DNA from: SZUA-430 sp034440355
Lineage (GTDB): Bacteria; Pseudomonadota; Alphaproteobacteria; Micropepsales; Micropepsaceae
Assembly: GCA_034440355.1 (NCBI GenBank)
Contig: JAWXBY010000078.1
Span: forward strand, 1 to 14,062
Direction of reading: 5' to 3'
Length of the DNA stretch: 14,062 bases
The notes below the pieces were generated by a model. That model had not been told where the DNA came from, searched no databases, and was given only the letters and a program-made list of their open reading frames with translations. The translations under genes were made by a program, and so were the position numbers. The first letter of the stretch is position 1, and each line of letters begins with the position of its first letter. Shown piece after piece: positions 7,201 to 13,765 of this stretch.

Positions 7201-8069
7201 TGCAAATTCAAATGCGCAAGCTTGTCCGGATTGCGCACGATGAAGATCGCACGGATGAGATCGTCGGCGACGTCGAACTGCATCACCGTATCGTATCCTT
7301 GCGCGTCTTCGAACCACAGCGACGGCACGCCGTTCAACGTCATGCCGCGCGCCTGGCGCACGCCGCCCTTCGCGCCGGCGATATGCAGTAGCAGCTTCGC
7401 CACTTCTTCCGGATTGTTCAGCACGCGCAACGCCGCCGGCCGCTTGCCGCCGCCATCGCTGACGAACCGCACGTCCGCCGTCATGATGCTGAGCAGCGCC
7501 GACGTATCGTTCGCCGCCAAGGCCGAAGTGAATTGCCCGAGCAATCGCGTATGCGTCGACGGATCGGCGCGAAAGCGTGGCCGTTCCGCCCGCACGCGAT
7601 CGCGCGCGCGTGACACCAACTGCCGTACGGCAGCCTCGTTCTTACCCAGCGCGGAAGCGATGTCGCCATACGAACTGTCGAACGCCTCGCGCAGAATGAA
7701 CGCGGCACGCTCCTCCGGCCCCAGCCGTTCCAGAACGACCATCAGCCCCAGCGACAAATCGTCGGCGAAATTTTCCGCCTCCTCATCGCGCCGCTCGCCG
7801 CCTTCCGGCGTCAGCACCGGCTCCGGCAGCCACGGACCCACATAGACCTCGCGCGAAGCCTTCGCCCGTCGCAATCGATCGAGACAAAGCCGCACGACAA
7901 CAGTGGTGAGCCACGCCGCCGGCTGCTCGATCACGCCATGATCCGCCGCCTGCCAGCGCAGATACGCATCCTGCACGGCGTCTTCAGCCTCCGACCACCG
8001 CCCCAGCATCCGATACGCGACGCCGGTCAGCCGCTTCCGTTCCGCTTCGAATGTCGCCGCCGTACTCAT
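7197..8069 (-). CDS. ECF41-type RNA polymerase sigma factor with fused SnoaL-like domain
   Basis: A 290-residue extracytoplasmic-function sigma factor. Region 2 covers about residues 8-75 (AYRMLGRWSEAEDAVQDAYLRW) and region 4 about 108-165 (LGPEERAAFILREAFDSSYGDIA, then a helix-turn-helix ending RQLVSRARDRVRAERP). A C-terminal SnoaL-like domain follows (about 175-290). The three signatures of the ECF41 group are present: WLPEP (80-84) in the linker, DGGGK (205-209) and NPDKL (280-284). In this group the fused domain takes the place of a separate anti-sigma factor. The ATG at 8069 overlaps the TGA of the upstream AhpD-like gene as ATGA, giving the expected N-terminus; a longer open frame to 8213 is rejected. 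It is the last gene of a three-gene operon and, by its promoter, probably autoregulated. Confidence 0.92.
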   Translation of the reverse strand: MSTAATFEAERKRLTGVAYRMLGRWSEAEDAVQDAYLRWQAADHGVIEQPAAWLTTVVVRLCLDRLRRAKASREVYVGPWLPEPVLTPEGGERRDEEAENFADDLSLGLMVVLERLGPEERAAFILREAFDSSYGDIASALGKNEAAVRQLVSRARDRVRAERPRFRADPSTHTRLLGQFTSALAANDTSALLSIMTADVRFVSDGGGKRPAALRVLNNPEEVAKLLLHIAGAKGGVRQARGMTLNGVPSLWFEDAQGYDTVMQFDVADDLIRAIFIVRNPDKLAHLNLH

Positions 8070-8608
8070 GCTGCCTTCGCCGTCGCCGTCACGCGATCCT
8101 CGACCACCACACGCTCGCACGTATGCGCATAACCCATCCCACGCTTGAGCGCCGGATAGAATCGCGCCGTCGCAATCGCGAACGCAAGCTCGATCAAACC
8201 TTGCTCGCCCCACTTTGCGCGGATCTGATCGCGCATCTCATCCGCCATCACACCCTGCGCAATCGCCTCGCCATAGCGAAAGCCCAGCGCCACATCGGCC
8301 GGCACCTTATCGAACTGGCGCGAAGCCAGCGCACGCAACACATCGCCGGACACCTTGTCCTTCAGTGCCAAGTTCACATGGATCTGCACGCAAGGCCCGC
8401 AATCTTCGACCATTGCCGCAGCCATCCCCGCCGCGTGATACACGTCGGCGGGCGTGAACTTCCGCCCGCCTTCGACCACCTTGATCATCGAGAAGCGCCA
8501 CAACCGCCCCGGCGCCACATCACGCAGGTGATAGGCAAAGTCCATCTCGACATCGCCGATCTGCGTCTTGCCGTAGTCAAGAAGCTTGGTGAGAAGCCAT
8601 CGCGACAT
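8066..8608 (-). CDS. AhpD-like/carboxymuconolactone decarboxylase-family protein
   Basis: A 180-residue all-helical protein of the AhpD/carboxymuconolactone decarboxylase-like superfamily. The motif E68-D-C70-G-P-C73-x3-H77 matches the E-x-C-x2-C-x3-H redox centre of AhpD-type peroxidase partners, so a thiol redox role is more likely than a decarboxylase role. Proteins of this superfamily are the commonest genomic partners and known promoter targets of ECF41 sigma factors (the COE group: carboxymuconolactone decarboxylases, oxidoreductases, epimerases). It is cytoplasmic and lacks a signal peptide. A near-perfect Shine-Dalgarno sequence (AAGGAGGT) precedes the ATG at 8608, and its stop overlaps the sigma factor start. 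The substrate is unknown. Confidence 0.87.
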   Translation of the reverse strand: MSRWLLTKLLDYGKTQIGDVEMDFAYHLRDVAPGRLWRFSMIKVVEGGRKFTPADVYHAAGMAAAMVEDCGPCVQIHVNLALKDKVSGDVLRALASRQFDKVPADVALGFRYGEAIAQGVMADEMRDQIRAKWGEQGLIELAFAIATARFYPALKRGMGYAHTCERVVVEDRVTATAKAA

Positions 8609-8613
8609 GCGAA

Positions 8614-8621
8614 ACCTCCTT
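8614..8621 (-). promoter_or_regulatory. Strong ribosome binding site of the AhpD-like gene
   Basis: The minus strand reads AAGGAGGT, complementary to the 16S rRNA tail, five bases before the ATG at 8608-8606. Its first base is also the last base of the upstream TGA stop (8623-8621), so termination there occurs on top of the next binding site. It is the strongest binding site seen in the operon and suggests high relative expression of this gene. Confidence 0.75.
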
Positions 8622-8992
8622 CAGGCGCCCGCGCGCCGCTGCATGAGGGTGATGACGAGGGCGAGGATCGCAGGCGCATGCACGGCCGCGATCTCGTTCA
8701 AGATCACGTCGTGATGATGGCCCAAGATCGTCTCGCCGAAATGCAGCAACGCGTGCCCGCCGAGGAACAGCGTCGCGAGCGCACTCATGCGCCAACCGCC
8801 GCCCGTCACGCTCCACGCCAACGCGGCGCCCGCAGTGAAATAAGCGATCCCGATGTCGCGCACGAAGTGATAGTTAAGCGGCCCCGTGGCCGGCACGCCC
8901 GGCACCGCCGCGTACCAGGCGGCCGGATCGATGAACATAAAAACGCCGTTGGCGGCCATCGCCGCTGCCAGAATGAACGTGAGTATTTTCAT
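8621..8992 (-). CDS. Small four-helix, histidine-rich membrane protein of the ECF41 operon
   Basis: A 123-residue integral membrane protein. Hydrophobic segments lie at about residues 2-20, 42-62, 66-90 and 101-118. Between and within them are histidines (H42, H80, H84, H92-H94, H105) that could bind metal or haem, an inference only. NYHFVRDIGIAYFTAGAAL resembles small DoxX-like or uncharacterised membrane proteins found next to ECF sigma factors, but I cannot name the family. The ATG at 8992 is preferred over an upstream in-frame ATG at 9082 because it begins directly with the first helix, is preceded by AAGGAGA (9010-9004, 11 bases away), and lies just downstream of the ECF41 promoter, which would exclude the longer form. 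It is the first gene of the operon. Confidence 0.83.
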   Translation of the reverse strand: MKILTFILAAAMAANGVFMFIDPAAWYAAVPGVPATGPLNYHFVRDIGIAYFTAGAALAWSVTGGGWRMSALATLFLGGHALLHFGETILGHHHDVILNEIAAVHAPAILALVITLMQRRAGA

Positions 8993-9018
8993 GGGTTTCG
9001 TCGTCTCCTTGGACCTAT

Positions 9019-9045
9019 GACGCGGCTGACCCGGCGTCTGTGACA
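9019..9045 (-). promoter_or_regulatory. ECF41-type promoter of the membrane protein/AhpD-like/sigma operon
   Basis: Reading the minus strand, TGTCACA (9045-9039) is followed by exactly 16 bases and CGTC (9022-9019). This equals the published ECF41 recognition pattern TGTCACA-N16-CGTC. The -10 element lies 26 bases upstream of the ATG at 8992, leaving a leader of roughly 20 bases that contains the AAGGAGA ribosome binding site (9010-9004). The operon it drives encodes the ECF41 sigma factor itself, which makes the assignment specific rather than a chance match. Confidence 0.82.
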
Positions 9046-9056
9046 GTGCGCCAATG

Positions 9057-9086
9057 TTGACAAGCGCGGTCCTCTGAGACACATCT
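9057..9086 (+). promoter_or_regulatory. Possible accA promoter
   Basis: A perfect TTGACA (9057-9062) points towards accA, but the element 17-18 bases on (ACATCT, 9081-9086) is a poor -10. If real, the leader is about 90 bases. The rest of the 187-base divergent region holds no other convincing signal for accA, and its ATG at 9180 has no clear Shine-Dalgarno sequence. Confidence 0.25.
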
Positions 9087-9179
9087 CGCGACAGAACGCC
9101 GCAACAACAGGGTTAAGCCCTTGGACTGCCTTTCAGTTTCCCATGCGCGTCCGCGTTCAAATGATGGACGAGCGTAGCC

Positions 9180-10145
9180 ATGACGACGACCACATATCTC
9201 GATTTCGAAAAGCCCGTCGCCGAACTGGAAGGCAAGGTTGAGGAGCTGCGCCGCCTGGCCGCCACCGGCGACAGCGGATCGATCACCGAAGAAGTTTCGA
9301 AGCTCGAGGAAAAAGCGAAGCAGCTGCTGCGCGACACCTACGCCAAGCTGACGCCGTGGCAGAAGACGCAAGTCGCCCGCCACCCCGAACGCCCGCACTT
9401 CCTCGACTACGTCCACGCGCTCATCCAGGACTTCACGCCGCTCGCCGGCGACCGCGCCTACGCCGACGACAAGGCGATCCTCGGCGGCCTGGGCAGCTTC
9501 CGCGGCCGCCCGGTGATGGTGATCGGCCATGAGAAGGGCAACGACACAAAATCCCGCCTGCGCCACAATTTCGGCATGGCGATGCCGGACGGCTATCGCA
9601 AGTCCATCCGCCTGATGACGATGGCCGAACGTTTCAACCTGCCGATCATCACGCTGGTCGACACGTCGGGCGCCTATCCCGGCGTCAGCGCCGAAGAACG
9701 CGGCCAAGCCGAAGCCATCGCCCGCTCGACCGAACGCTGCCTGACGCTCACCGTGCCGATCGTCTCGGTGATCATCGGCGAAGGCGGCTCCGGCGGCGCC
9801 GTCGCGCTCGCAACCGCCGACCGCGTCATCATGCTGGAACACTCGATCTATTCGGTGATCAGCCCCGAAGGCTGCTCGTCCATCCTCTGGAAGTCGTCGG
9901 CGAAGGCGCAAGACGCCGCCGCTGCGATGAAGATCACCGCCCAAGACCTGTTCCAACTGCGCGTCATCGACTCGATCGTCGCCGAACCCGTCGGCGGCGC
10001 CCACCGCAACCGAGAACGCGCCATGGAAGACGCCGGCGACGCGGTAGACCTAGCCCTCACCGAACTCGACCAACTCCCGCCGGAGGTCCTCCGCAAGACA
10101 CGCTGGGACAAATACCTAGCCATCGGCCGCGTGGGCTTGGCCTAG
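9180..10145 (+). CDS. accA: Acetyl-CoA carboxylase carboxyltransferase subunit alpha
   Basis: A 321-residue AccA, about the usual length (E. coli 319). With AccD it transfers the carboxyl group from carboxybiotin on AccB to acetyl-CoA, giving malonyl-CoA, the committed step of fatty acid synthesis, in the cytoplasm. The N-terminus has the family's coiled helices (DFEKPVAELEGKVEELRRL), then TPWQKTQVARHPERPHFLDY, GHEKGNDTKSRLRHNFGMA and VDTSGAYPGVSAEERGQAEA. The glycine-rich oxyanion segment GEGGSGGA is at residues 200-207, and SPEGCSSILWK follows. All are characteristic and intact. It is probably transcribed alone: the gene to its left is divergent and the gene to its right convergent, with a REPIN-like element starting at the base after its stop codon. 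In many alphaproteobacteria accA directly follows xerD; here they are separated. Confidence 0.97.
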   Translation: MTTTTYLDFEKPVAELEGKVEELRRLAATGDSGSITEEVSKLEEKAKQLLRDTYAKLTPWQKTQVARHPERPHFLDYVHALIQDFTPLAGDRAYADDKAILGGLGSFRGRPVMVIGHEKGNDTKSRLRHNFGMAMPDGYRKSIRLMTMAERFNLPIITLVDTSGAYPGVSAEERGQAEAIARSTERCLTLTVPIVSVIIGEGGSGGAVALATADRVIMLEHSIYSVISPEGCSSILWKSSAKAQDAAAAMKITAQDLFQLRVIDSIVAEPVGGAHRNRERAMEDAGDAVDLALTELDQLPPEVLRKTRWDKYLAIGRVGLA

Positions 10146-10268
10146 AAGAGCGGGCGAGGACGCCCGCGGTCCCAGGACCAGCGCGAGCCTTCCCACACTT
10201 GGATCGTACGATCGAACGCCGAAAGGCGCGCACTAGTCCTGGGACCGCGGGCGTCCTCGCCCGCTCTT
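10146..10268. repeat. REPIN-like inverted-repeat element between convergent genes
   Basis: Two perfect 33-bp arms in inverted orientation (10146-10178 and 10236-10268) flank a 57-base centre. Each arm contains its own palindrome, GCGGGCG-AGGA-CGCCCGC in the left arm (10150-10167) and GCGGGCG-TCCT-CGCCCGC in the right (10247-10264). This is the layout of a REP doublet (REPIN). The pairing continues inward to 10185/10229 with only two mismatches out of 40, both of which become G-U pairs in minus-strand RNA. The centre holds a 12-bp palindrome GATCGTACGATC (10202-10213) and a CGCC-GAAA-GGCG tetraloop hairpin (10217-10228). It fills almost the whole gap between the accA stop and the convergent hydrolase stop, so it may also act as a two-way terminator, though T-runs are short. 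No target-site duplication is evident. Confidence 0.8.
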
Positions 10269-10276
10269 TCAGCGCA

Positions 10277-11440
10277 TCAACTGCGATAATCGCGGAAAAA
10301 ATCCCGCACATCATCCGCGAACAGCTTCGGCTCTTCCATCGCCGCGAAGTGCCCGCCGCGGTCCATCTCGCGCCAGCGCACGATGTTGTAGCCGCGCCGC
10401 CCCCACGACTCCGGCGTCGGCGTCAACACATCCATCGGATAGTCTGAATAAGCGGTTGGCACCGTCACGCGCTCGCCCGGCTTCAACAACGCGCTACCCT
10501 CGGCAGGCCCCGCCTTATAAAGCGTGTTCGCCGAATTGATCGTGCCCGAATGCCAATAGATCGAAAGCTGCGTGCACATCGTGTGCATCGGAAACCGCGC
10601 TTCCATCCCCTCATAGGGATGATCCTTCTTCGTATCGCCAAGCCGCCAATACTTATCGGCGAGCCACCCCGCCAAACCCACCGGCGAATCCATCAACCCA
10701 AATGCCAACGCCATCGGCTTCGTCGACTGAATGGATCGATACCCTTCCTCCTGCGCCCACCACGTTTTCATCTTCGCAATCCATGCCGCTTCCTCCGCCG
10801 ACACCGGCGGCTGCGACGGATGTTTCAGATGTGGCCTGAGCGGCAGCATCGTCAAATGAATGGCGATCACGCTCTCAGGATGCTGCAACGCCAACCGCGA
10901 CGTGACGAAGCTCCCCCAATCGCCCGCCTGCGCCGCGTACCGCTCGTACCCGAGCACATCATGCATCAACCGATGCCAAAGCTCCGCCATCGCGGCCGGC
11001 CCGATCGGCCGTTTCGGCTTCGACGAAAACCCAAACCCCACGAGCGACGGCACGACGACATCGAACCCGTCCTGCGCCAACGGCTCGACGACATCCAAGA
11101 ACTCGCGAAACGTCGACGGCCATCCATGCGTCATGATCAAGGGCAACCGCTTCGCCCCCGATCCCTTCACATGGACGAAGTGAACCGTATGCGTCTCGCC
11201 GTTCGCCTCAAGGTCGACGGTGAATTGCGGAAACCGATTAAGCTCCGCCTCCGCTCGCCCCCAAGAAAACTCATCGCGCCAATACGCGACCAACCGCTTC
11301 ATATAGGAAAGGTTCGTCCCCCAATCCCACGCCGCATTCTCGTCGGGCTCATTCGGCCACCGCACACGCGACAGCCGCGCCTTCAAATCGTCGACCTCGT
11401 ACTGCGAGACCGAAACGCGAAACGGTTTAGCCGTGGTCAC
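10277..11440 (-). CDS. Microsomal-type epoxide hydrolase, downstream copy
   Basis: A 387-residue alpha/beta-hydrolase with an N-terminal epoxide hydrolase domain (about residues 5-115, WPNEPDENAAWDWGTNLSYM and LNRFPQF). It is expected to add water to an epoxide through a covalent ester. Visible residues are the oxyanion motif HGWPST (105-110), the nucleophile D174 in AGDWGSFV, the probable acid D337 in YPMDVLTP and the base H364 in GGHFAAME. The 27-residue spacing of acid and base equals that of mammalian microsomal epoxide hydrolase (E404/H431). There is no membrane anchor, so it is cytoplasmic. The GTG start at 11440 overlaps the TGA of its upstream paralogue as GTGA; a longer frame to 11539 lies inside that gene and is rejected. 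The substrate is unknown; juvenile-hormone hydrolase annotations in this family are inherited names. Confidence 0.92.
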   Translation of the reverse strand: MTTAKPFRVSVSQYEVDDLKARLSRVRWPNEPDENAAWDWGTNLSYMKRLVAYWRDEFSWGRAEAELNRFPQFTVDLEANGETHTVHFVHVKGSGAKRLPLIMTHGWPSTFREFLDVVEPLAQDGFDVVVPSLVGFGFSSKPKRPIGPAAMAELWHRLMHDVLGYERYAAQAGDWGSFVTSRLALQHPESVIAIHLTMLPLRPHLKHPSQPPVSAEEAAWIAKMKTWWAQEEGYRSIQSTKPMALAFGLMDSPVGLAGWLADKYWRLGDTKKDHPYEGMEARFPMHTMCTQLSIYWHSGTINSANTLYKAGPAEGSALLKPGERVTVPTAYSDYPMDVLTPTPESWGRRGYNIVRWREMDRGGHFAAMEEPKLFADDVRDFFRDYRS

Positions 11441-12591
11441 GCGTCGCCAAGCTCCCGCCCGAACGCCCGCACATCCTCGATAAAATCCTGCGGCCGCTCC
11501 ATCGCCGCGAAGTGGCCGCCGCGCTTGAACTCGCTCCAATGCACGACGTTGAGATGCTTCTCGACCATCGACCGCGGCGGAAACGGAATGAGATCGACCG
11601 GGAAGCGCGCAATGCCGACAGGCTTCTCGATGCGCGACTTCGGCGGCACGGGCTTACCCGACAGGTCCTCGAACAACCCGCGATACATCCACGTCGCGGT
11701 CCCGAACGTGCGCGTGACGAGATAGATCATCACGTTCGTGAGCAACTGATCCTTCGTGTAGACGGACTCAAGCTTGCCCTCGTCGAGATCGGACCACCCC
11801 TTGAACTTCTCGATGATCCAAGCGGCCGTCCCTACCGGCGAATCCATCATCCCGTAGGCCAGCGTCAGCGGCTTCGTCGACTGCAAACGGAAATACGCGC
11901 CCTCCGCTTCAAACGACGCCTGAAATTTCTGCGCCTCCTGCACCTCTTCCGGCGTCTCCGGCATCACCCCCGGCGAGCGCCAGCCCAGCATGTTGAGATG
12001 CACCGCGCGGCACCCGCGCCCCTCATACCCAAGCCATCCGGAAACAGACGAGCCCCAATCGCCGCCCTGCGCGATGTAGTTCGAATAACCCAGCGTGCCG
12101 ACCATCAGCTCATCGAAATACTTCGCCACGCTGCGCGGGCTCATCGGCTTCGCGGGCTTGGCCGAAAAGCCATAGCCGGGCAGGGACGGCACGATCACGT
12201 CGAACGCATCGCTCGCCTTGCCCGCATGCTTCTCGGGATAGACCAGCGGTTCAATAACGTTCATGAACTCGATGAACGACCCCGGCCACCCATGCGTAAT
12301 GATCAACGGCCGCCGCTTTGGACTGTTGCTCCGCAGATGGATGAAGTGCAAATCGAGGTCGTTCACCCGCGCCTTGAAATGCGGAAACCGGTTCAACAGC
12401 TCCTGCTCGCGATACCAGTCATAGCCGTGCAGCCAATATTCGACGATCTCCTTCATCGTCGAAACGTCGGTGCCGTAAGCCCACCCGCCGCCGGCGGGCG
12501 CATCGGGCCACTCGAAGTGGCGCACGCGCTCCATGATCTTGTTGATGGTCGTCTGCGGAATTTCGATCTTGAACGGCGTCGGTTGAGACAT
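11437..12591 (-). CDS. Microsomal-type epoxide hydrolase, upstream copy
   Basis: A 384-residue protein of the same family as its downstream neighbour. The N-terminal epoxide hydrolase domain (about 5-110) shows FEWPDAP, GWAYGTDVSTMKEIVEYW and LNRFPHFKARV. HGWPGS is at 100-105, the nucleophile D178 in GGDWGSSV, the probable acid D333 in FPVDLIPFP and the base H360 in GGHFAAME, so the triad is complete and the enzyme is probably active. The ATG at 12591 is preceded by GGGAGG on the minus strand (12606-12601), about nine bases away. It is the first gene of a two-gene operon with tight coupling (GTGA overlap), divergent from the 2-oxoglutarate dioxygenase gene. The two hydrolases share architecture but differ in the lid region, which suggests different substrates or a heteromeric arrangement; the latter is speculation. 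Confidence 0.93.
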   Translation of the reverse strand: MSQPTPFKIEIPQTTINKIMERVRHFEWPDAPAGGGWAYGTDVSTMKEIVEYWLHGYDWYREQELLNRFPHFKARVNDLDLHFIHLRSNSPKRRPLIITHGWPGSFIEFMNVIEPLVYPEKHAGKASDAFDVIVPSLPGYGFSAKPAKPMSPRSVAKYFDELMVGTLGYSNYIAQGGDWGSSVSGWLGYEGRGCRAVHLNMLGWRSPGVMPETPEEVQEAQKFQASFEAEGAYFRLQSTKPLTLAYGMMDSPVGTAAWIIEKFKGWSDLDEGKLESVYTKDQLLTNVMIYLVTRTFGTATWMYRGLFEDLSGKPVPPKSRIEKPVGIARFPVDLIPFPPRSMVEKHLNVVHWSEFKRGGHFAAMERPQDFIEDVRAFGRELGDA

Positions 12592-12728
12592 GCGCTAAGG
12601 CCTCCCATGCTTCATTCGACACATATCAGCGCCGAAGCCCGCGCGCACGCGCGTTCCCGCGACCTTGCCGCCTGCCCATACGGCGATTAGGCTTTCATGA
12701 CCAAACATTCACAGACAGGACGCGGACA
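12592..12728. promoter_or_regulatory. Divergent regulatory region between the epoxide hydrolase operon and the dioxygenase
   Basis: This 137-base gap must hold both promoters. For the dioxygenase, TTGCCG (12665-12670), 17 bases, TAGGCT (12688-12693) is a plausible but weak pair, and AGGA (12717-12720) eight bases before the ATG is the binding site. For the hydrolases only the ribosome binding site is clear. Near the middle is a 14-base strictly alternating purine-pyrimidine run (12641-12654, GCGCGCACGCGCGT), a Z-DNA-prone sequence that may be just GC-rich chance. Confidence 0.35.
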
Positions 12729-13589
12729 ATGCACGCCAACGGCAAGATTTCGGTGAAGCGCCTGTCGGGCGCCTTGGGCGCCGAGATCGGCGGCGTCGAC
12801 CTCGCCAAACCCCTCGGCAACGAAACCTTCGCCGCGATCCATCAGGCGCTCCTCGACCACTGCGTGATTTTCTTCCGCGATCAAGTGATGACGCCCGACC
12901 AGCACGTCGCCTTCGCCCGCCGCTTCGGCCCCATCAGCATCCATCCCTACGCAGCGTCCGTCGAGGGCCACCCCGAGGTCATGCGCGTTTTCAAAGAGAA
13001 GGAAGACAAGGTCAACTTCGGCGGCGGCTGGCACTCCGACATGACGTTCCTGGAAAAGCCGCCTTTGGGCTCCATCCTCTATGCGAAGGAAGTCCCGCCC
13101 TACGGCGGCGACACGATGTTCGCGAACCAGTATCTGGCCTACGGCGCGCTCTCCGACGGCATGAAGAAGACGCTGGAAAGCCTGAACGCCGTCCACTCGG
13201 CGAACGCGCAATACGGCGTCGACGGCCGCAGCGAAGCCAACAAGAATAACGCCAAGCGCAGCATGAAGCCCGCAACGTCGGAAGACGCGGCCGAAGAGGT
13301 GATCCACCCGGTCGTGCGCACGCACCCTGAAACGGGCCGCAAGACGCTCTACGTCAACGTCGGCTTCACGCAACGCTTCGAAGGCTGGACGAAGAAGGAA
13401 AGCCAGCCGCTGCTGCGTTGGCTCTACGAACACTGCGCCAAGCCGGAGTTCACCTGCCGATTCACTTGGGCAACCAACTCTGTCGCATTCTGGGACAATC
13501 GCAGCACCCAACACTACGCGCTCAACGATTATCACGGGTTTCGCCGCGAGATGAATCGCGTCACGGTCGAAGGCGACCGCCCGCGCTAG
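12729..13589 (+). CDS. TauD/TfdA-family Fe(II)/2-oxoglutarate-dependent dioxygenase
   Basis: A 286-residue cytoplasmic dioxygenase that couples oxidative decarboxylation of 2-oxoglutarate to hydroxylation of a substrate. The iron ligands are H102 and D104 (WHSDMTF) and H262 (DNRSTQHYALNDY); 2-oxoglutarate and substrate-site arginines R273 and R277 (RREMNRVTV) keep the spacing of E. coli TauD (H99, D101, H255, R266, R270). The N-terminus (LGAEIGGVDLAKPL, then HCVIFFRDQ) is typical of the family. An insert rich in lysine and asparagine (about 163-180) is unlike TauD. No sulfonate transporter or sulfur genes are nearby, so taurine is not supported as substrate; ether, aryloxy or other catabolic substrates are equally possible. 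The start at 12729 follows AGGA by eight bases. It is divergent from the epoxide hydrolase operon and may share its regulation. Confidence 0.94.
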   Translation: MHANGKISVKRLSGALGAEIGGVDLAKPLGNETFAAIHQALLDHCVIFFRDQVMTPDQHVAFARRFGPISIHPYAASVEGHPEVMRVFKEKEDKVNFGGGWHSDMTFLEKPPLGSILYAKEVPPYGGDTMFANQYLAYGALSDGMKKTLESLNAVHSANAQYGVDGRSEANKNNAKRSMKPATSEDAAEEVIHPVVRTHPETGRKTLYVNVGFTQRFEGWTKKESQPLLRWLYEHCAKPEFTCRFTWATNSVAFWDNRSTQHYALNDYHGFRREMNRVTVEGDRPR

Positions 13590-13659
13590 TCGAACGGAAC
13601 CTTCCGCGGGACAATGGGGTTGTTAGCTAGGCTGTCCTCGTCCTCGGGCGTTGCGCGGC

Positions 13660-13683
13660 GTGAGCAGAGAGGGTGCGGCTCAC
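13660..13683. promoter_or_regulatory. Inverted repeat upstream of the PAS protein, possible operator
   Basis: GTGAGC (13660-13665) and GCTCAC (13678-13683) form perfect 6-bp arms with a 12-base spacer, in the 176-base gap between the dioxygenase and the PAS gene. The centre-to-centre distance of 18 bases could suit a dimeric regulator. No convincing -35/-10 pair was found in this gap, and a CGGAA/TTCCG dyad just after the dioxygenase stop lacks a T-run. This may be chance. Confidence 0.22.
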
Positions 13684-13765
13684 AAGCTGCCACATCAAGA
13701 AAACATGCGCGCGCCGCGTCTGCTGCGGATCGCCGGAATAAACGTGCTTCCGAGAAGGAAACGGC

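Noticed and set aside
8070..8213. N-terminal extension of the sigma factor
   Set aside because: The extension overlaps the AhpD-like gene and lacks sigma features; the ATG at 8069 overlaps the upstream stop and gives the normal ECF41 N-terminus.
8051..9043. Plus-strand open frame of 330 codons opposite the AhpD-like and membrane protein genes
   Set aside because: Its product is His/Arg-rich with no family features, while the opposite strand holds three well-formed genes with ribosome binding sites and overlaps.
9015..10004. Minus-strand open frame of 329 codons opposite accA
   Set aside because: It is antisense to an unambiguous accA, has low-complexity Asp/Arg/Ala composition and runs through the divergent promoter region.
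10146..10268. REPIN-like element read as a CRISPR or insertion-sequence remnant
   Set aside because: There are only two inverted copies, no direct repeats with spacers, no transposase frame and no target duplication.
10550..12690. Two plus-strand open frames of about 390 codons opposite the epoxide hydrolases
   Set aside because: They are arginine/histidine/proline-rich shadows; the minus-strand frames have complete hydrolase motifs.
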